NCBI RefSeq assembly: GCF_020360975.1
Contig: NW_025408667.1
Span: 8,866,001 to 8,930,000 of the forward strand
Reading direction: 5' to 3'
DNA length: 64,000 nt
From: Hirsutella rhossiliensis
Lineage: Eukaryota; Ascomycota; Sordariomycetes; Hypocreales; Ophiocordycipitaceae
Position 1 is the stretch's first letter. Each line of letters begins with the position of its first letter. A model generated the notes under the pieces. It ran no database searches. It was given only the letters and a program-made list of their open reading frames with translations, and was not told the DNA's origin. The position numbers and the translations under genes are program-made. Positions 1-12,829 of this stretch are shown here, one piece after another.

Positions 1-597
1 AGGGAAATCTTTATAAAATATTTATATAATCCGCTTAGTTATTATTTCTAGGATTTCTAAGTAATTTCTTAGAGTTTACTTAGTAGCCTCTAAGTTCCTT
101 CTTTTATAAGGAGCCTTAAAAGGTTAAGGGTAACTTTCTTAAGGGAAGTAAATATTATTATAAGTACTTAGATTATTAACTATAAGGTATCCTATAATAA
201 ATACTTAAGGTAGAAGAACTAACTAACGTCCTTATTAGTCCCTTATAGTATTTAAGTAGGAGTCGCGTTAATATAGAATTATAGTAAAGTTATATAGATT
301 TTTAAACGTTAAAATACTATTATATCCTCTTAGCTAACTTTTCTAAACTAAGCTTAAAATATAAAAAAAGTATATACCTGAAACTATTATAAATAGCGTA
401 TTACGCCCCCTTAAGTATAGCCTTATATAGCTATTAGCGGGTATATAATATACTATTAAAAATTACGAATTAAGTAAGGTTCTCTTTTATATAAGTAGAA
501 AACTCTTCCCTACCCTTACTAACTAAGGGTATATTCCCTTTATTAATAGGACCTAGCTTAGACTTAACCTAGGACCCCGGCCTAAACTAAAGGAGGG
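1..597. other. AT-rich RIP-degraded flank, unidentified
   Basis: This stretch lies outside the family A array. It is almost free of CpA and TpG, has no open frame of note, and shows a short GC patch near 574-600 (around ccccggcc). I recognise no family. With 21533 onward it forms the pre-insertion locus, because both sides meet at the same CCCTTT hexamer. Confidence 0.5.
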
Positions 598-603
598 CCC
601 TTT
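598..603. repeat. Left target-site duplication of the A array
   Basis: CCCTTT directly left of the first A LTR matches CCCTTT at 21527-21532 directly right of the last A LTR. Five base pairs would be usual for gypsy elements; six match here, so the LTR edge could be off by one base. Confidence 0.65.
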
Positions 604-860
604 TATAAGGGAATATATATTATAGTATAATTAGCTAGGTAGTAGAGATAGCTAGAGGTACTACGCTATATATATTATATTCTCTTTATTATAAGACTAA
701 AGCTTATAAGAAAAGGAATTTCTCTTCTTTAGTTAAAGTAGTAAGTAGTTTATAACTTATAAGTAAAGTAAGTACGATTCCTTACTAATACCCTACTAAT
801 ATATTAATACTATATACCTAAGTACTTTATTAGCTTATACCTCTTAGTAGCGCTCTTATA
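604..860. repeat. Family A LTR, outermost copy
   Basis: The 257-bp LTR is repeated at 999-1255, at 8550-8806 and at 20697-21526 (split by a C LTR). It is followed by a 138-bp segment (861-998) that is also found after the second LTR (1256-1393), so 604-998 and 999-1393 are a 395-bp tandem duplication of LTR plus adjacent internal sequence. Confidence 0.8.
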
Positions 861-998
861 ATTATCTCCCCTCTTATATAGATATCTTAGCTATATCTTT
901 AATATATATTACTTTTACTATATTATATATATTTAGTTAAGAAGAAAGGTAGTTTTAGTTATATATTATATATATATACCTATATAAGTATACGTTAG

Positions 999-1255
999 TA
1001 TAAGGGAATACGTATTACGGTATAATTAGTTAGGTAGTAGAGATAGCTAAAGGCACTATACTATATATATTATATTCTCCTTATTATAAGACTAAAGCTT
1101 ATAAGAAAAGAGATTTTTCCTCTTTTATCGGAAAAGTAAGTAGTTTATAATATATAAGTAGGGTAGGCACGATTCCCTACTAATACCCTACTAATATATT
1201 AGTACTATATACCTAAGTGCTTTATTAGCCTATACCTCTTAGTAGCGCTCTTATA
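999..1255. repeat. Family A LTR, 3' LTR of A1
   Basis: Second copy of the 257-bp LTR. Seen from the minus strand, the purine-rich tract gaggagataat directly precedes it, as expected of a polypurine tract before a 3' LTR. Confidence 0.8.
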
Positions 1256-1479
1256 ATTATCTCCTCTCTTATATAGACGTCTTCGCTATATCTTAAATAT
1301 ATATTACTTTCGCTATACTATATATATTCGGTTAGGAAGAAAGGTAGTTTTAGTTATATATTGCGTATATACGCTTATATAAGTATATATTAGTCTACGC
1401 TCTATAATATTAATAGTTATTATACTAGCGGTTGCCGCTAAGTAACTATTACGGTATTACCTATATATTAGCCGTATAA

Positions 1480-1625
1480 CTATAATATAAAAAGTATATA
1501 TATATATCTCTTACTTCTTTTATTTTCTTTTTTTCTTTAACTCTTCCGCTTATAATTACTATAGAGTTTAATGCCTTTTTTTATTAATCCCTTATACTTT
1601 TTTTTATTACTTTTTATCGACGATT
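1480..1625 (+). promoter_or_regulatory. TATA and CT-rich tract upstream of the opposite-strand ORF
   Basis: An AT block (tataatataaaaagtatat, about 1480-1500) is followed by long CT-rich runs up to about 1610, a layout common just upstream of fungal transcription starts. The same arrangement recurs in A2 at about 8905-9045. That it drives the plus-strand ORF is inferred from position only. Confidence 0.35.
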
Positions 1626-3208
1626 TATTAATAATAATACCTTTTACGCTAAAAAAGATAAAGAACTATAACGCTAGTTTCCTATACTATATATAGGAGT
1701 AGGTAGCGGCGGGTTTACCTTAAAGCGTAAGCGATTAGCCTAGAAGTCTTATAGCGACGCTAGTTTCCCCTTAGTAAAGAAAGCTAAGAAAGGTATAAGG
1801 GAATCCTAGTCCTAAGAGACTTTTAGTCTAGGACCTAACGTTAGCGAGGGTCGTGCCCTTATTACCCCGCTAAATACCTTAACTCCGACTATTAATAAGC
1901 CTACCTTTATAAGCTAAGAAACTTATAAGTTTATTACCTCTATTAGCGATATTAATATTAGTAAGGAGATCGTGCCTAGGCGCTCTTAAGTAAGTGCTAA
2001 TAACCTAGCTACTCTATCTTAATAGGGCGGCTTTAGCTAATAGGAGATTATCGCTTAGGCCGCTTCTTAAAATAAGTAAGCCGATATTAACGATAAGGCT
2101 TAGCTAAATAAGGGCTAAGACTATCTTAATACCTAGCCGAATAAGGGCTAAGATAACGATAATAGTAATAACGGAGATAGCCGCGATTTATCTCCTCTTA
2201 CTAATAAACCTAAGAACGGCGGCGCCGGAGATAAGGGTACCTAAGCGGCGGTATAAGGCGGTCGCGCTCCTATAAAGAAGTATACCTAATCTAAGGCTAA
2301 AGCCCGCTTAGTTAAGGCCTAAGGGGTTATCCTTTATAAGCTCTAGTATATATATTATTTTAGGACGGTCGTTAAAGAGTATAATATAACTAAGCCTAAG
2401 CTTATTAAGGTGCTCTTAATTAGCTATATTTTCTTAGAGGTTTCCTTAACGCGCTATAAGTAGTACTATAGACGTACTATAACTTATAACTAAGTAAGTT
2501 TCCCTTTAACTTTAAATATTATAATTAATAAGCTAATCTTTCTTAAGGCCGCTATTTTTATATTTAGTAACTAAGCTAATATAGTTACTATTATAGAGTA
2601 CTTATATAAGCTTAATAAACTAAAGACCGGTAATAAGGATACTAAGGATAATAGCTCGGACGTAAGCGTGCTTATTTTCGAGGAGGCTAATTAGCGCTAT
2701 CTCGCTATTATAGTATAGTATTTAGCTAAGGCTTTCGACGCCGCTAAAACGGCCTATTATAAGTCTTTTAGGACTATATATATATAGAAGTCTACTATTA
2801 TAAGTTTTATCCGACCTTTTTATTAGCAACCGCCTAACGATATACTAGGTCGAGCGTGCCGACTACTATACGCTAATTAATAAGTACCGCGAGCTTATTA
2901 TTCGCTTTAACCCCGCGCCCTTATTTAATATCGCCTATATAAGCTTAGAGTACTAAGCCTAGAAATCCTAGTTAAAACTCTACTTTATCGACGGCGATAT
3001 AGGCTATACTTTATAGTAATACGCCTTACTATTTACTAAGGCTAAGGTAAGTGCTATACTAATAGAGATAGGTCTCGATATAGAGGATAAGAAAGGAGCG
3101 GAAGATAGGGTAGTTTTAGTATTTCTAGAGGTATTTAGTATAGCGGATAGGGCGCCTTAGTTAGTTCCTACTACGCTAGTAAAGAAGAAGGGTAGTTAAA
3201 AGTAATAA
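1620..3208 (+). pseudogene. Opposite-strand accessory ORF of chromovirus A, copy 1
   Basis: A plus-strand frame of roughly 500 codons lies between the minus-strand pol and the 3' LTR. Read in frame from about 1702 it is continuous to about 2775, then continues in another frame from about 2813 to a stop near 3206. The internal stops are almost all TAA or TAG where CAA or CAG would be the unmutated codon, as RIP produces. The product is basic near its N-terminus (KRKR and KKAKK patches), has a Gln/Asn/Asp-rich middle (about 2000-2190), a more ordered second half rich in Tyr, Leu and Lys, and a Lys-rich end. I do not recognise the family. The start codon is uncertain because ATG is itself a RIP target. 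The frame change sits at the same place in A2, so it could be a real element frameshift or a splice feature. Confidence 0.55.
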
Positions 3209-3409
3209 ATAAGTCTTATTATTCTTTTATTTAATTATAACTATCTTTCTCTCCTTTATTATTAAGGTCTTAATAATATTATAGTTTAGTTTTATTTTCC
3301 TTAATAATATTTAATAGGTAGTATAAATAGTTTTCCCTTATTTTCTTATTTTACTATTTTATATATAGTTATAAGATATTCGGGCGTGCTAATACGTTAA
3401 TAAGTTAGT

Positions 3410-6400
3410 AGCGATTTAGTAAGGATTCGTTACTAATTTAGTAGTATCTCCTTATACTAATAAGTTTCTATACCTTACTTAGTCTTATACTTCTTTTTCC
3501 TAGTTAAGTAAGTAGTATATTCTTTAATAAGGTCTTAGCTATTTACTATATCTTTAGTATCGACCTATTAATTATACTTAGCTAGCTATCCTTTCTATTT
3601 AATAAGGAAAAAGGTATCGCCCTTAGATCTTTTTTAGTCTTTAATCTCTTAGACTTCTTATTTACCTTTATTATCCTTTAAGTTTAGTATTAATAGGGTT
3701 TCGCTACCTTTATAAGTGCCTTTTCTTTTTTTTATAGCGTTTAAGAGACTAATATAAAAACCGTTATAAAGGCATAAGTACTTTTTAAGGAGTATAAGAT
3801 AATATACTTACTTTCTAATAGCTTATAGGACCTAAAATAGTTTTATATACTTAGGTAAGAGTTTTCTTTTTTCGTCCTTAAGGTATAAGTTCTTTATCGA
3901 TAGTACTATAAGGTCTCTTACTTTTAATATAAGCGGTTAGTGCCTTATATTATAGTATTTTACTTAGGATTTAATAGCTTTTCCTAAGTATTCCTTAAGC
4001 CTCTTTTATAGCTCTTATAGCTTAGTAACTCTTACTCTTACTTTAGGTACCCTCCTTTAAATAATATCGTCCTTAGTATTAATATAGAAGTTTAGTTAGT
4101 AACCTATTAATACTTTATTAAGTAATAACCTAGTTATCGCGTTCTTTATATTATTATATATAAAATAAGTAATATATATAAGTAACGCTTAGTTAGTTTA
4201 TTTTAAGTTAGTAAAGTATCTTAAGTAGTACTATATAGCTTAGTTTATTTATTTTATTTACCTATTAGTTTATAAGTAAAATACTATTAATAGCCTATAT
4301 TTTACTTATAAGATAAAATAAAGATTTAACTAGAACTTACTTATAAATAGGGACCCTTTATCTAAAATAATGCCTTTTAAAGGTCTATATACTAATTTAA
4401 CTTAGTAATAGAATAATTCTATTAGCTCTAAAGCTATTATTATCTTAGAGATAGGAAAGAAGAGGTAATACTTAGTATATTAGTATATAATTACTAGGAT
4501 CGTATTAGCGTCTTATTTATTATACTATAATTTAGGTAGACCTATAGTAAAGTCTATTAATAATTCTTCTTATAGTTATATAAGATATAGTAATAATTAT
4601 ATAGTACTATAAAAGTAATGCCTCTTAGATACTATACCTTAATATACTAAGTATAACTAGATATATTTATTTATATCTTTTATTATTCTATCCTAGTAAA
4701 AGTTCCTCGCTAGTAGTTCGCTAATATATTAAGAGCTAAAGTATCTTACTAATAGATCGTTATAAAAGAGCTATATTAGCTCTTACTATAAGGCTACTTT
4801 TAAAGGTACTATAATATAACCTTTTTATAGTAGTAGTTTATCTAGGCGTACTAACTAAAAACCCTTCCTTTTTAAGAAGTCTTTAGTTTCCTTTAGCCTA
4901 TTAATCGCTACGTTAACCGACTAAGTACGTTTTAGTAACTCTAGTAATAGTTCTAGAACTTTTACTATATAAACCTTTATATAGTAAGCCGCTTCTTTAG
5001 CGATCTTCCTTAAGAGTAACTATTTATAACTAGCTTTCTCTTTAGCTTAATCGGCTATTTATTTAGGTCTTACGCCTAAATTATTATAGTTTCGCTATAA
5101 ATAAGCTTATATATTTTCCTTATATAAAGGCGCTTTACTATACTTATATTAACTTAAGGTTAAGTATCTCTTTACTTATAAAAACGCCTTATTATTTCTT
5201 TATATAGATATAGTATTAATCGTAGCTAGCTTCGCTTATAGCTTTAAAAATAGTTTTATAAATAAGGGCCTCTCGCCCTTATATCTAGGCATTCTTAATA
5301 GCGCGTTTACTAGGTTTAATTTACCTATATAATATTTAATTATAAAGTTAAATAGTACTAAATATATATACTATCTTACTTACCTCCTATTTAAGGAGGT
5401 CTAGTATATAAATATCTAAAGGTTATAGTAGTCCGATAATACCTTTACTTTCTACGCTGCCCCTTTAATATAATATCGCTAGTATTTAAATTACTTAAAG
5501 ATAGTAAATAGTTCTTAGTCTAGAATACTATAATTAAGTTTAGCTCTAGTAAACTTCCTTAACTAAAATAGGATTAGATAGTAACGCCCTTTATTATTAG
5601 GTTAAGAGATAATTCTTACTATCGCGAATTACGATATATTTATTTCGATATAAATATGTTTTTCTAGATTATAATATTAAAGGAGTAAGGCTCTTTAAAA
5701 AGCATCCTTAAGAGCTTAAAACGCTACTTATTCGGTAAGATTTAGCTCTATACTTCCTAGCCTCTTCTTATTCTTAATCCCTTTTAGTAGTATAGTTAGG
5801 GGCGCTATAACTTTAGAGTACCTATATATAAATCGTTAGTAAAAATTATAGAACCTAAGGAAAACCTAAATATTATAGTAGGTTATAGGTTTAAGCTATT
5901 AAGCTATTACCTTTACTTATCGAGGGTTTATTAATACCCTATTAATAGATAAAATAAACCTAAGGAACTTAACTAACTATTAATAGAAAGTATACTTTAA
6001 TAGTTTTATATAGAGCTCTATAGCCCTTAGCCTTTCTATTACTTATCCTAAGTATTTAGTATATTCTTCTTTTATCTTAAGAGTATATAAGGATATTATT
6101 AAGGTAGACTATATAGATTATATCTATAAGCCCCTTAAGCGCTTAATAGATATAGCTCTAAAATATAGCTAGTATATTAGTAAGTTTAAAGGGCATTACT
6201 AGATATTTAAAATATCTATAACGCGTTTAGAAAGCGGTCTTTTATTTATCTCCTTCTTAAATTTAAATACGTTAATATATATTCTATATATTAATCTTAG
6301 AAAAATACTTAGCTCCTTAATAGCGGTTAATAATCTTTAAAATAAACGGTAAAAGGTACCGATTCTTTTATATAACTTAGTTAAGTCCTCGGTAGTTTAT

Positions 6401-8545
6401 ATATAGCTATAAGGTACTATCCTTTTTTAGAATAAAAAGGATAAGCGCCCTAGCTAAGCTCTTTAACTCCTAGATTATTTTCCTTTTTATCGCGTTTTAG
6501 ATCTAGTTATATAATACTTAGAGTTCCCTTTATAATAGAGGGTAAATCGGTCTATAAGGGGGTTCTATATTAAGGATTAAATTAATTAAGTAATCCGTTC
6601 CTTTTCTAGCTAGTAGTAAGTTAGATTTATTAGCTAAGAAAGTATCTTTAAACTAGTAGAGAGTTAGTAGGATTTCGGCCTATTCTTCTTATAAAATCCC
6701 TTTATCTTTATCTTTATTTAGTAGCGGGATTAGCTTAGGGTTAAGCGTTATTATATATACCCTTACTTTATTTTTATATTCCTAAAGAAATCTATAGGGG
6801 TTTTATAGGGTTTCGCTACTTAGTTAATACTTAAACTACTACTATTATTTTTATAGGATAATATAAATACGTTTATCCTTTAAGGTAGTAACTAATAAAA
6901 AGATTAGTACTTAATCGTTTAGCGTTAACTTATTAGTACTAATATAAAAATAAGTAATTATCTTTTTAATACCTCTTATATCTATTATTTAAAGCGGTAC
7001 TAACTATACTCTATACTCCTTTACCTTACTATTATTAAGCCCTAATAACTTAAGGTATAATAGCGCTACTTATAGTAATCCCTACTATTAGGTAAAGTAT
7101 ATATTTATAAGGTTAATAGTACTATAAGTATCTAAGTATATAGGGACTTTAGTAGGGTTTCGCCTTAATATCGTTATAGGAGTTTTAAGTAACTATCCTA
7201 TAAGTATTAAGTTTACTAAGGAAGAAGCGTTTACTTAGATATCTTACCTTTTCCTTATTTTACGGTATTAAGTCTAAGAGTCTTTACTAAGGTTTCTACT
7301 TTTAAAGAGTTAGTATATTTTATAGATAGGTATCCTAGCTTATTATATTAGAAATATATAATTCTTAATTAAGTAAAAGATCCTCTTCCTTAATAACGTC
7401 CCTTAGTTTAGCCCTTAGTAGGTATATTGCTAGCTTACTAGTTATTAGTCGAATTAATAGTATTTCCTTAATAATTCGGCCTAGCTTATCGGCCTCTTTA
7501 ATTCCTTCCCTTATACGTACTACCTTAAGGTATAGTACTATTTTTATTCCTAGTTCCTTAAAGGGTAAAAGTAGTATTAATATATTGCCTCTTATTAATA
7601 GTAGTATCTTAATATCCTTAGGCGACTTATATAAGCTCTTCCTATTAGTAGGTATAAATAGGTATTAAGTAGAGGTTAATTTAGTCTCGAAGTTATAGCT
7701 CTAATATAGCGAAAAACGTAAGAGCACGCGCCTTTTTTAATAAGCGTTTAAAATGCCTCTCTAAGGAGTTAAGGTATAAGCTAAACTTTAAGGGGGACTA
7801 GCTTTCTCGTTAGCGAGCCTCCTTTAATTATATCGCTAATAGTATCTCCTTATTTATAGTATCCTTAATTAAGATAAGTATCTATTCTTTAAAGTATACT
7901 TAATCTATACTATATTTAGTTTAGTCGATTAGCGTTTATTCTTTAAGGTATTAGCGCTATCTCGCTTTATAGTCGCTATATATATAATCTACTATATAGA
8001 GGATCTTTATTTTATCGCGATAAAAACGTTTAAGCGCTGCCCTAAAGGCGTCCTTTAAATTATAGGTCTAGTTTAGACGTTTCTATATATTAATAGGTTA
8101 AGATAATTAAGCGATATTTTTAATCTTAACCTTACTTATATAACTACCGTCCGATTTAAGGGAGTAGGACTATCGACGCTTCCTTAAATAGATAGCGATA
8201 GTACTAGCGCGTTTAGTAATTTCCTCCTTTAATTATATAACGCGATCTTATAAGCGTTTTATCTCCTCTAGCTCCTTAACCCGCGCTTATAGAGCTATAA
8301 GCTTTTCCTTATAAGATAGTTATCTTATACTTATAGAGAGCGATATCTTTAATATAGTTATAATACTATCTATAGTAAGGGTCTATTCTAAGGATATATC
8401 TTCCTATTCTTTATCTCCTAAGTAAATACTTAATATATATAATAAAGAGGCCTTAACTAGTTAACTACTACGTCGCGCTATAAGAGCGTTATATAGTCTT
8501 TTTTAAGTAGCTATCTCTACTAAGTAACTAAAAGGGAAGCTTTAG
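3410..8545 (-). pseudogene. Family A gag-pol, copy A1 (chromovirus)
   Basis: A minus-strand gag-pol runs from the 5' LTR at 8550 toward low coordinates. The RT active-site box is at 6080-6106 and reads YLNNILIYS, a YLDD box whose two Asp codons were changed to Asn by G-to-A mutation. Integrase is expected between the RT and the end. At about 3520-3660 the frame gives FFLIK-Q-KG followed by KYNQ and DLIKEY, the pattern of a chromodomain with the conserved Trp replaced by a RIP stop. Gene order (RT before integrase, chromodomain last) assigns it to Ty3/gypsy chromoviruses. Chromodomains in this group target integration to modified histones. The frame has many stops and is not functional. Confidence 0.75.
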
Positions 8546-8549
8546 AAAT

Positions 8550-8806
8550 TATAAGGGAATATATATTATAGTATAATTAGCTAGGTAGTAAAGATAGCTA
8601 GAGGTACTATACTATATATATTATATTCTCCTTATTATAAGACTAAAGCTTATAAGAAGAGAGATTTTTCCTCTTTTATTAAAATAGTAAGTAGTTTATA
8701 ATATATAAGCGGGGTAAGTATAATTCCCTATTAATACCCTACTAATATATTAGTATTATATACCTAAGTGCTTTATTAGCTTATACCTCTTAGTAGCGCT
8801 CTTATA
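8550..8806. repeat. Family A LTR shared by A1 and A2
   Basis: This is the 5' LTR of A1 and the 3' LTR of A2. In A2 the internal sequence resumes about 133 bp further in than in A1: the segment after the LTR seen at 1256-1388 is missing. The shared LTR is the hallmark of a tandem made by unequal LTR recombination. Confidence 0.8.
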
Positions 8807-9054
8807 GTTAGTCTATACTTTATAACGTTATTAGTTATTATACTAACGGTTACTACTAAGTAACTATTATAGTATTACTTATATATTAGTCGTATAACTA
8901 TAATATAAAGAGTATATATATATATATATCTCTCTCTTACTTTTTCTATTTTCTTTTCTTCTTTAACTCTTTTACTTATAATTACTATAGAGTTTTACGC
9001 CTTTTTTTATTAATTCCTTTTACCTTTTTATATTACTTTTTATTAATAATTTAT

Positions 9055-11120
9055 TAATAATAATACCTTTTACGCTAAAAAAGATAAAGAACTATAACCT
9101 TAATTTCCTATATTATATATAGGAGTAAGTAGCGGTAGGTTCGCCCTTAAAGTATAAGCGATTAGCTTAAAAGTCTTATAATAACGCTAGTTCTTATTTA
9201 ATAAAGAAAGCTAAGAAAGGTATAAGGGAATCCTAGTCCTAAGAGACTCTTAGTTTAAGACCTAACGTTAGTAAGGGTTATGCCCTTATTACCCTACTAA
9301 ATACCTTAACTTTAACTATTAATAAGCTTACCTTTATAAGCTAGGAAACTTATAAGTTTAATACCCTTATTAGCGATATTAATACTAGTAAGGAGACTAT
9401 ACTTAGGCGCTCTTAGGTAAGTACTAATAACCTAGCTACTTTATCTTAATAGGGCGACTCTAGCTAATAAGAGATTATCGCTTAGGCCGCTCCTTAAAAT
9501 AAGTTAGCTAGTATTAATAATAAGGCCTAGCTAAATAAGGGCTAAGATAATCTTAATACCTAGCTAAATAAAGGGTAAGATAATAATAATAGTAATAATA
9601 AAAACAGCTTTAATCTAACTCCTCTTACTAATAAGCCTAAGAATAATAGCGCTAGAGATAAGAGTACCTAAGCGGCGGTATAAAGTAGTTATACTCTTAT
9701 TAAGAAGCATACTTAATCTAAGGCTAAAGCCCGCTTAGTTAAGGCTTAAAAGGTTATCCCTTATAAGCTTTAGTATATATATTATTTTAGGATAGTCGTT
9801 AAAAAGTATAGTATAACCGAGCCTAAGCTTATTAAGGTACTCTTAAATAGCTATATTTTCTTAGGGGTTTCCTTAACATTCTATAAGTAGTACTATAAAC
9901 GTACTATAACTTATAACTAAGTAAGTTTCCCTTTAACTTTAAATATTATAATTAATAAGCTAATCTTTCTTAAGGCCGCTATTTTTATATTTAGTAACTA
10001 AGCTAATATAGTTACTATTATAGAGTACTTACGCGAGCTTAATAAGCTAAAGACTAATAATAAGGATACTAAAGATAATAGCTTAAACGTAAGTATACTT
10101 ATTTTTAAGGAGGGTAATTAATACCGTTTTACTATTATAGTATAGTATTTAGCTAAGGCTCTTAACGCTACTAAGATAGCCTATTATAAGTCTTTTAGGA
10201 CTATTATCGCGAAGCGTAGCCTAATTTCGTAGTTCTTAGAGATATCCCTTAGTACGAGGGACCTAAGAAGCTAAAAAACAGGTTTTAAGGAAGGAGCTAA
10301 AAAGAGGTATAAAGAGGAGGTTAGGGGTAAGAGGGGAAGTAAAAGTAGCGATAGCTTCTTATAAAGGTAGCGAGAGATAAGACGGATAGGCCGGTAACGG
10401 CTAGAAAGGAGGGGAAAAACTAGTAAAAAGCTTAGTAGTTAAAAGGATATTAGTAGCTTCTTTAAGTAGGAACTTATTTATTAATTAAGATGCTAGACGG
10501 GTATAAAGAGGGGCGTTAGATAGATAAAAGAAGGATAATTAAGGCAATATAATAATTACTCCTTTACCTTTATTACTACTCTTATAAGAATTAAATCTCT
10601 CTACCTTACCTATCTAACCCCTTACTTTTAATTTTACCTTTATATATTTTATATATACTTCTTATATCTCTCTTTATAAGAACTATAGGTATATAAAAGT
10701 TTTTAGTTATAAGTCCTATTTAACCTTTTTATTAGAAACCGCTTAATAATATACTAGGTTAAGTATATTAACTAATATATACTAATTAATAAGTATCGCG
10801 AGCTTATTATTTACCTTAACCTTATACCCTTATATAATATCGCTTATATAGGCCTAGAGTACTAAGCCTAGGAATCTTAGTTAAAACTCTATCTTATTAA
10901 TAGTAATATAAGATATACTTCTTAATAGTATACCTTACTATTTACTAAGGCTAAGGTAAGTATTATATTAATAGAGATAAGTCTTAATATAGAGAATAAG
11001 GAAGGAGTAAAGGATAAAGTAGTTTTAGTATTTTTAAAAGTATTTAGTATAATAAAGGGAGCGCCTTAGTTAGTTCTTACTATACTAGTAAAAAAGAAGG
11101 GTAGCTAAAAGTAATAGATA
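9055..11120 (+). pseudogene. Opposite-strand accessory ORF of chromovirus A, copy 2
   Basis: Homologous to the plus-strand ORF at 1620-3208, with heavier RIP damage. It is interrupted at 10205-10681 by a solo B LTR with ACTAT duplications. Differences from copy 1 are nearly all transitions. The same length is kept across the frame-change point, so that point was already in the ancestor of both copies. Confidence 0.55.
10205..10681 (+). mobile_element. Solo LTR of copia family B
   Basis: A 477-bp segment starts tatcgcgaagcg and ends ctttataaga. It is the reverse complement of the B LTRs listed elsewhere. It is flanked by ACTAT at 10200-10204 and 10682-10686, so it inserted as a B element and was reduced to one LTR by recombination. 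It lies in the opposite-strand ORF of A2. Confidence 0.88.
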
Positions 11121-12348
11121 GGTCTTATCTTATCTTTTATTTAGTTATAACTATCTTTCTCTCTTTTATTATTAAGCTTTTAATAAAGTTATAGTTTAGT
11201 TTTATTTTCCTTAATAATATTTAATACGTAGTAGAAATAGTTTTTCCTTATTCTTTTATTTTACTATTTTATATATAGTTATAAGACGTTTAAGCGTACT
11301 AATATATTAATAAGTTAGTAGCGATTTAATAGGGATTTATTACTAATTTAATAGTACCTCTTTATATTAATAGGTTTCCCTACCTTACTTAGTTTTATAC
11401 CTCTTTTTCCTAGTTAAATAAGTAGTATATTCTTTAATAAGGTCTTAGCTATTCGCTATATCTTTATTATTAACCTATTAATTATACCTAGCTAGCTATC
11501 CTTTTTATTTAATAAAGAAAAAGGTATTGCCCTTAAATCTCTTTTAGTCTTTAATCTCTTAGACTTCCTATTTACCTTTATTATCCTTTAAGTTTAGTAT
11601 TAATAAGGTTTTACTATTTTTATAAGTGCCTTTCCGCTCTTTTTATAGCTTTAAGAGACTAATATAATAAAGGTTATAAAGGTATAAGTACTTTTTAGGG
11701 AGTATAAGATAATATACTTACTTTTTAATAGCTTATAGCACCTAAAATAGTTTAATATACTTAGGTAAGAGTTTTTATTTTTTATCCTTAAGGTATAAGT
11801 TCTTTATTAATAATATTATAAGGTCTCTTAATTTTAATATAAGCGGTTAGTACCTTAAATCATAGTATTTTACTTACGATTTAATAGCCTTTCCTTAGTA
11901 TTCCTTAAGTTTCTTTTATAGCTCTTATAGCCTATTAACTCTTACTCTTACTTTAGGTACCCTATTTAAATAATATCGTCCTTAATATTAATATAAAAGT
12001 TTAGTTAGTAACCTATTAGTATATTATTAAGTAATAACTTAGTTATTATATTCTTTATATTATTATATATAAATTAAGTAATATATAAAAGTAACGATTA
12101 GTTAGTTTATTCTAAGTTAGTAAAGTATCTTAAATAATATTATATAGCTTAGTTTAAATTTTTTTTTACTTATTAGTTTATAAGTAAAATACTATTAATA
12201 GCCTCTATTTTACTTATAAGATAAAATAAAGATTTAACTAAAACTTACTTATAAATAAGGACCCTTTATTTAAGATAATACTTTTTAAAGGTCTATATAC
12301 TAATTTAACTTAGAAATAGAAAAGTTCTATTAGCTTTAAAGCTATTAT

Positions 12349-12823
12349 TCTTATATAGAGAGATATAAAAGGTATATAAAAATATATAAAGGTAAAATTA
12401 AAAGTAAGGGGTTAGATAGGTAGGGTAGAGATATATAATTCTTATAGGGGTAGTAATTAAGGTAAGGGAGCAATTATTATATTACTTTAATTCTCTTTCT
12501 TTCTCTATCTAATACCCCTCTTTATACTTTTCTAGTATCTTAAATAATAAAGAAGATCCTACTTAAAGAAGCAACTAATATTCTTTTAACTACTAAGCTT
12601 TTTACTAGTTTTTTTCTTCTTTTCTAGCTATTACTAGTATATCCGTCTTATTTCTCGCTACCTTTATAGGAAGCTATTACTACTTTTACTTCCCCTCTTA
12701 CTCTTACCCTCCTCTTTATACCTCCTTTTAGCTCCTCCCTTAAAACTTATTTTTTAGCTTCTTAGGTCCCTTATACTAAGGGATATCTCTAAGAACTATA
12801 AAATTAAGCTATACTTCGCGATA
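12349..12823 (-). repeat. B-a 3' LTR
   Basis: 475 bp, the same length as the partner LTR at 18752-19226. In element orientation it starts TATCGCG (TGTCGCG before RIP) and ends in AGA. The tract rich in C right after it on the plus strand (taccccctta) is the complement of the polypurine tract. Confidence 0.88.
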
Positions 12824-12829
12824 TACCCC

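Noticed and set aside
604..1393. A separate solo LTR insertion left of A1
   Set aside because: No duplication lies between the two LTRs and the extra 138 bp repeats too, which fits a tandem duplication better.
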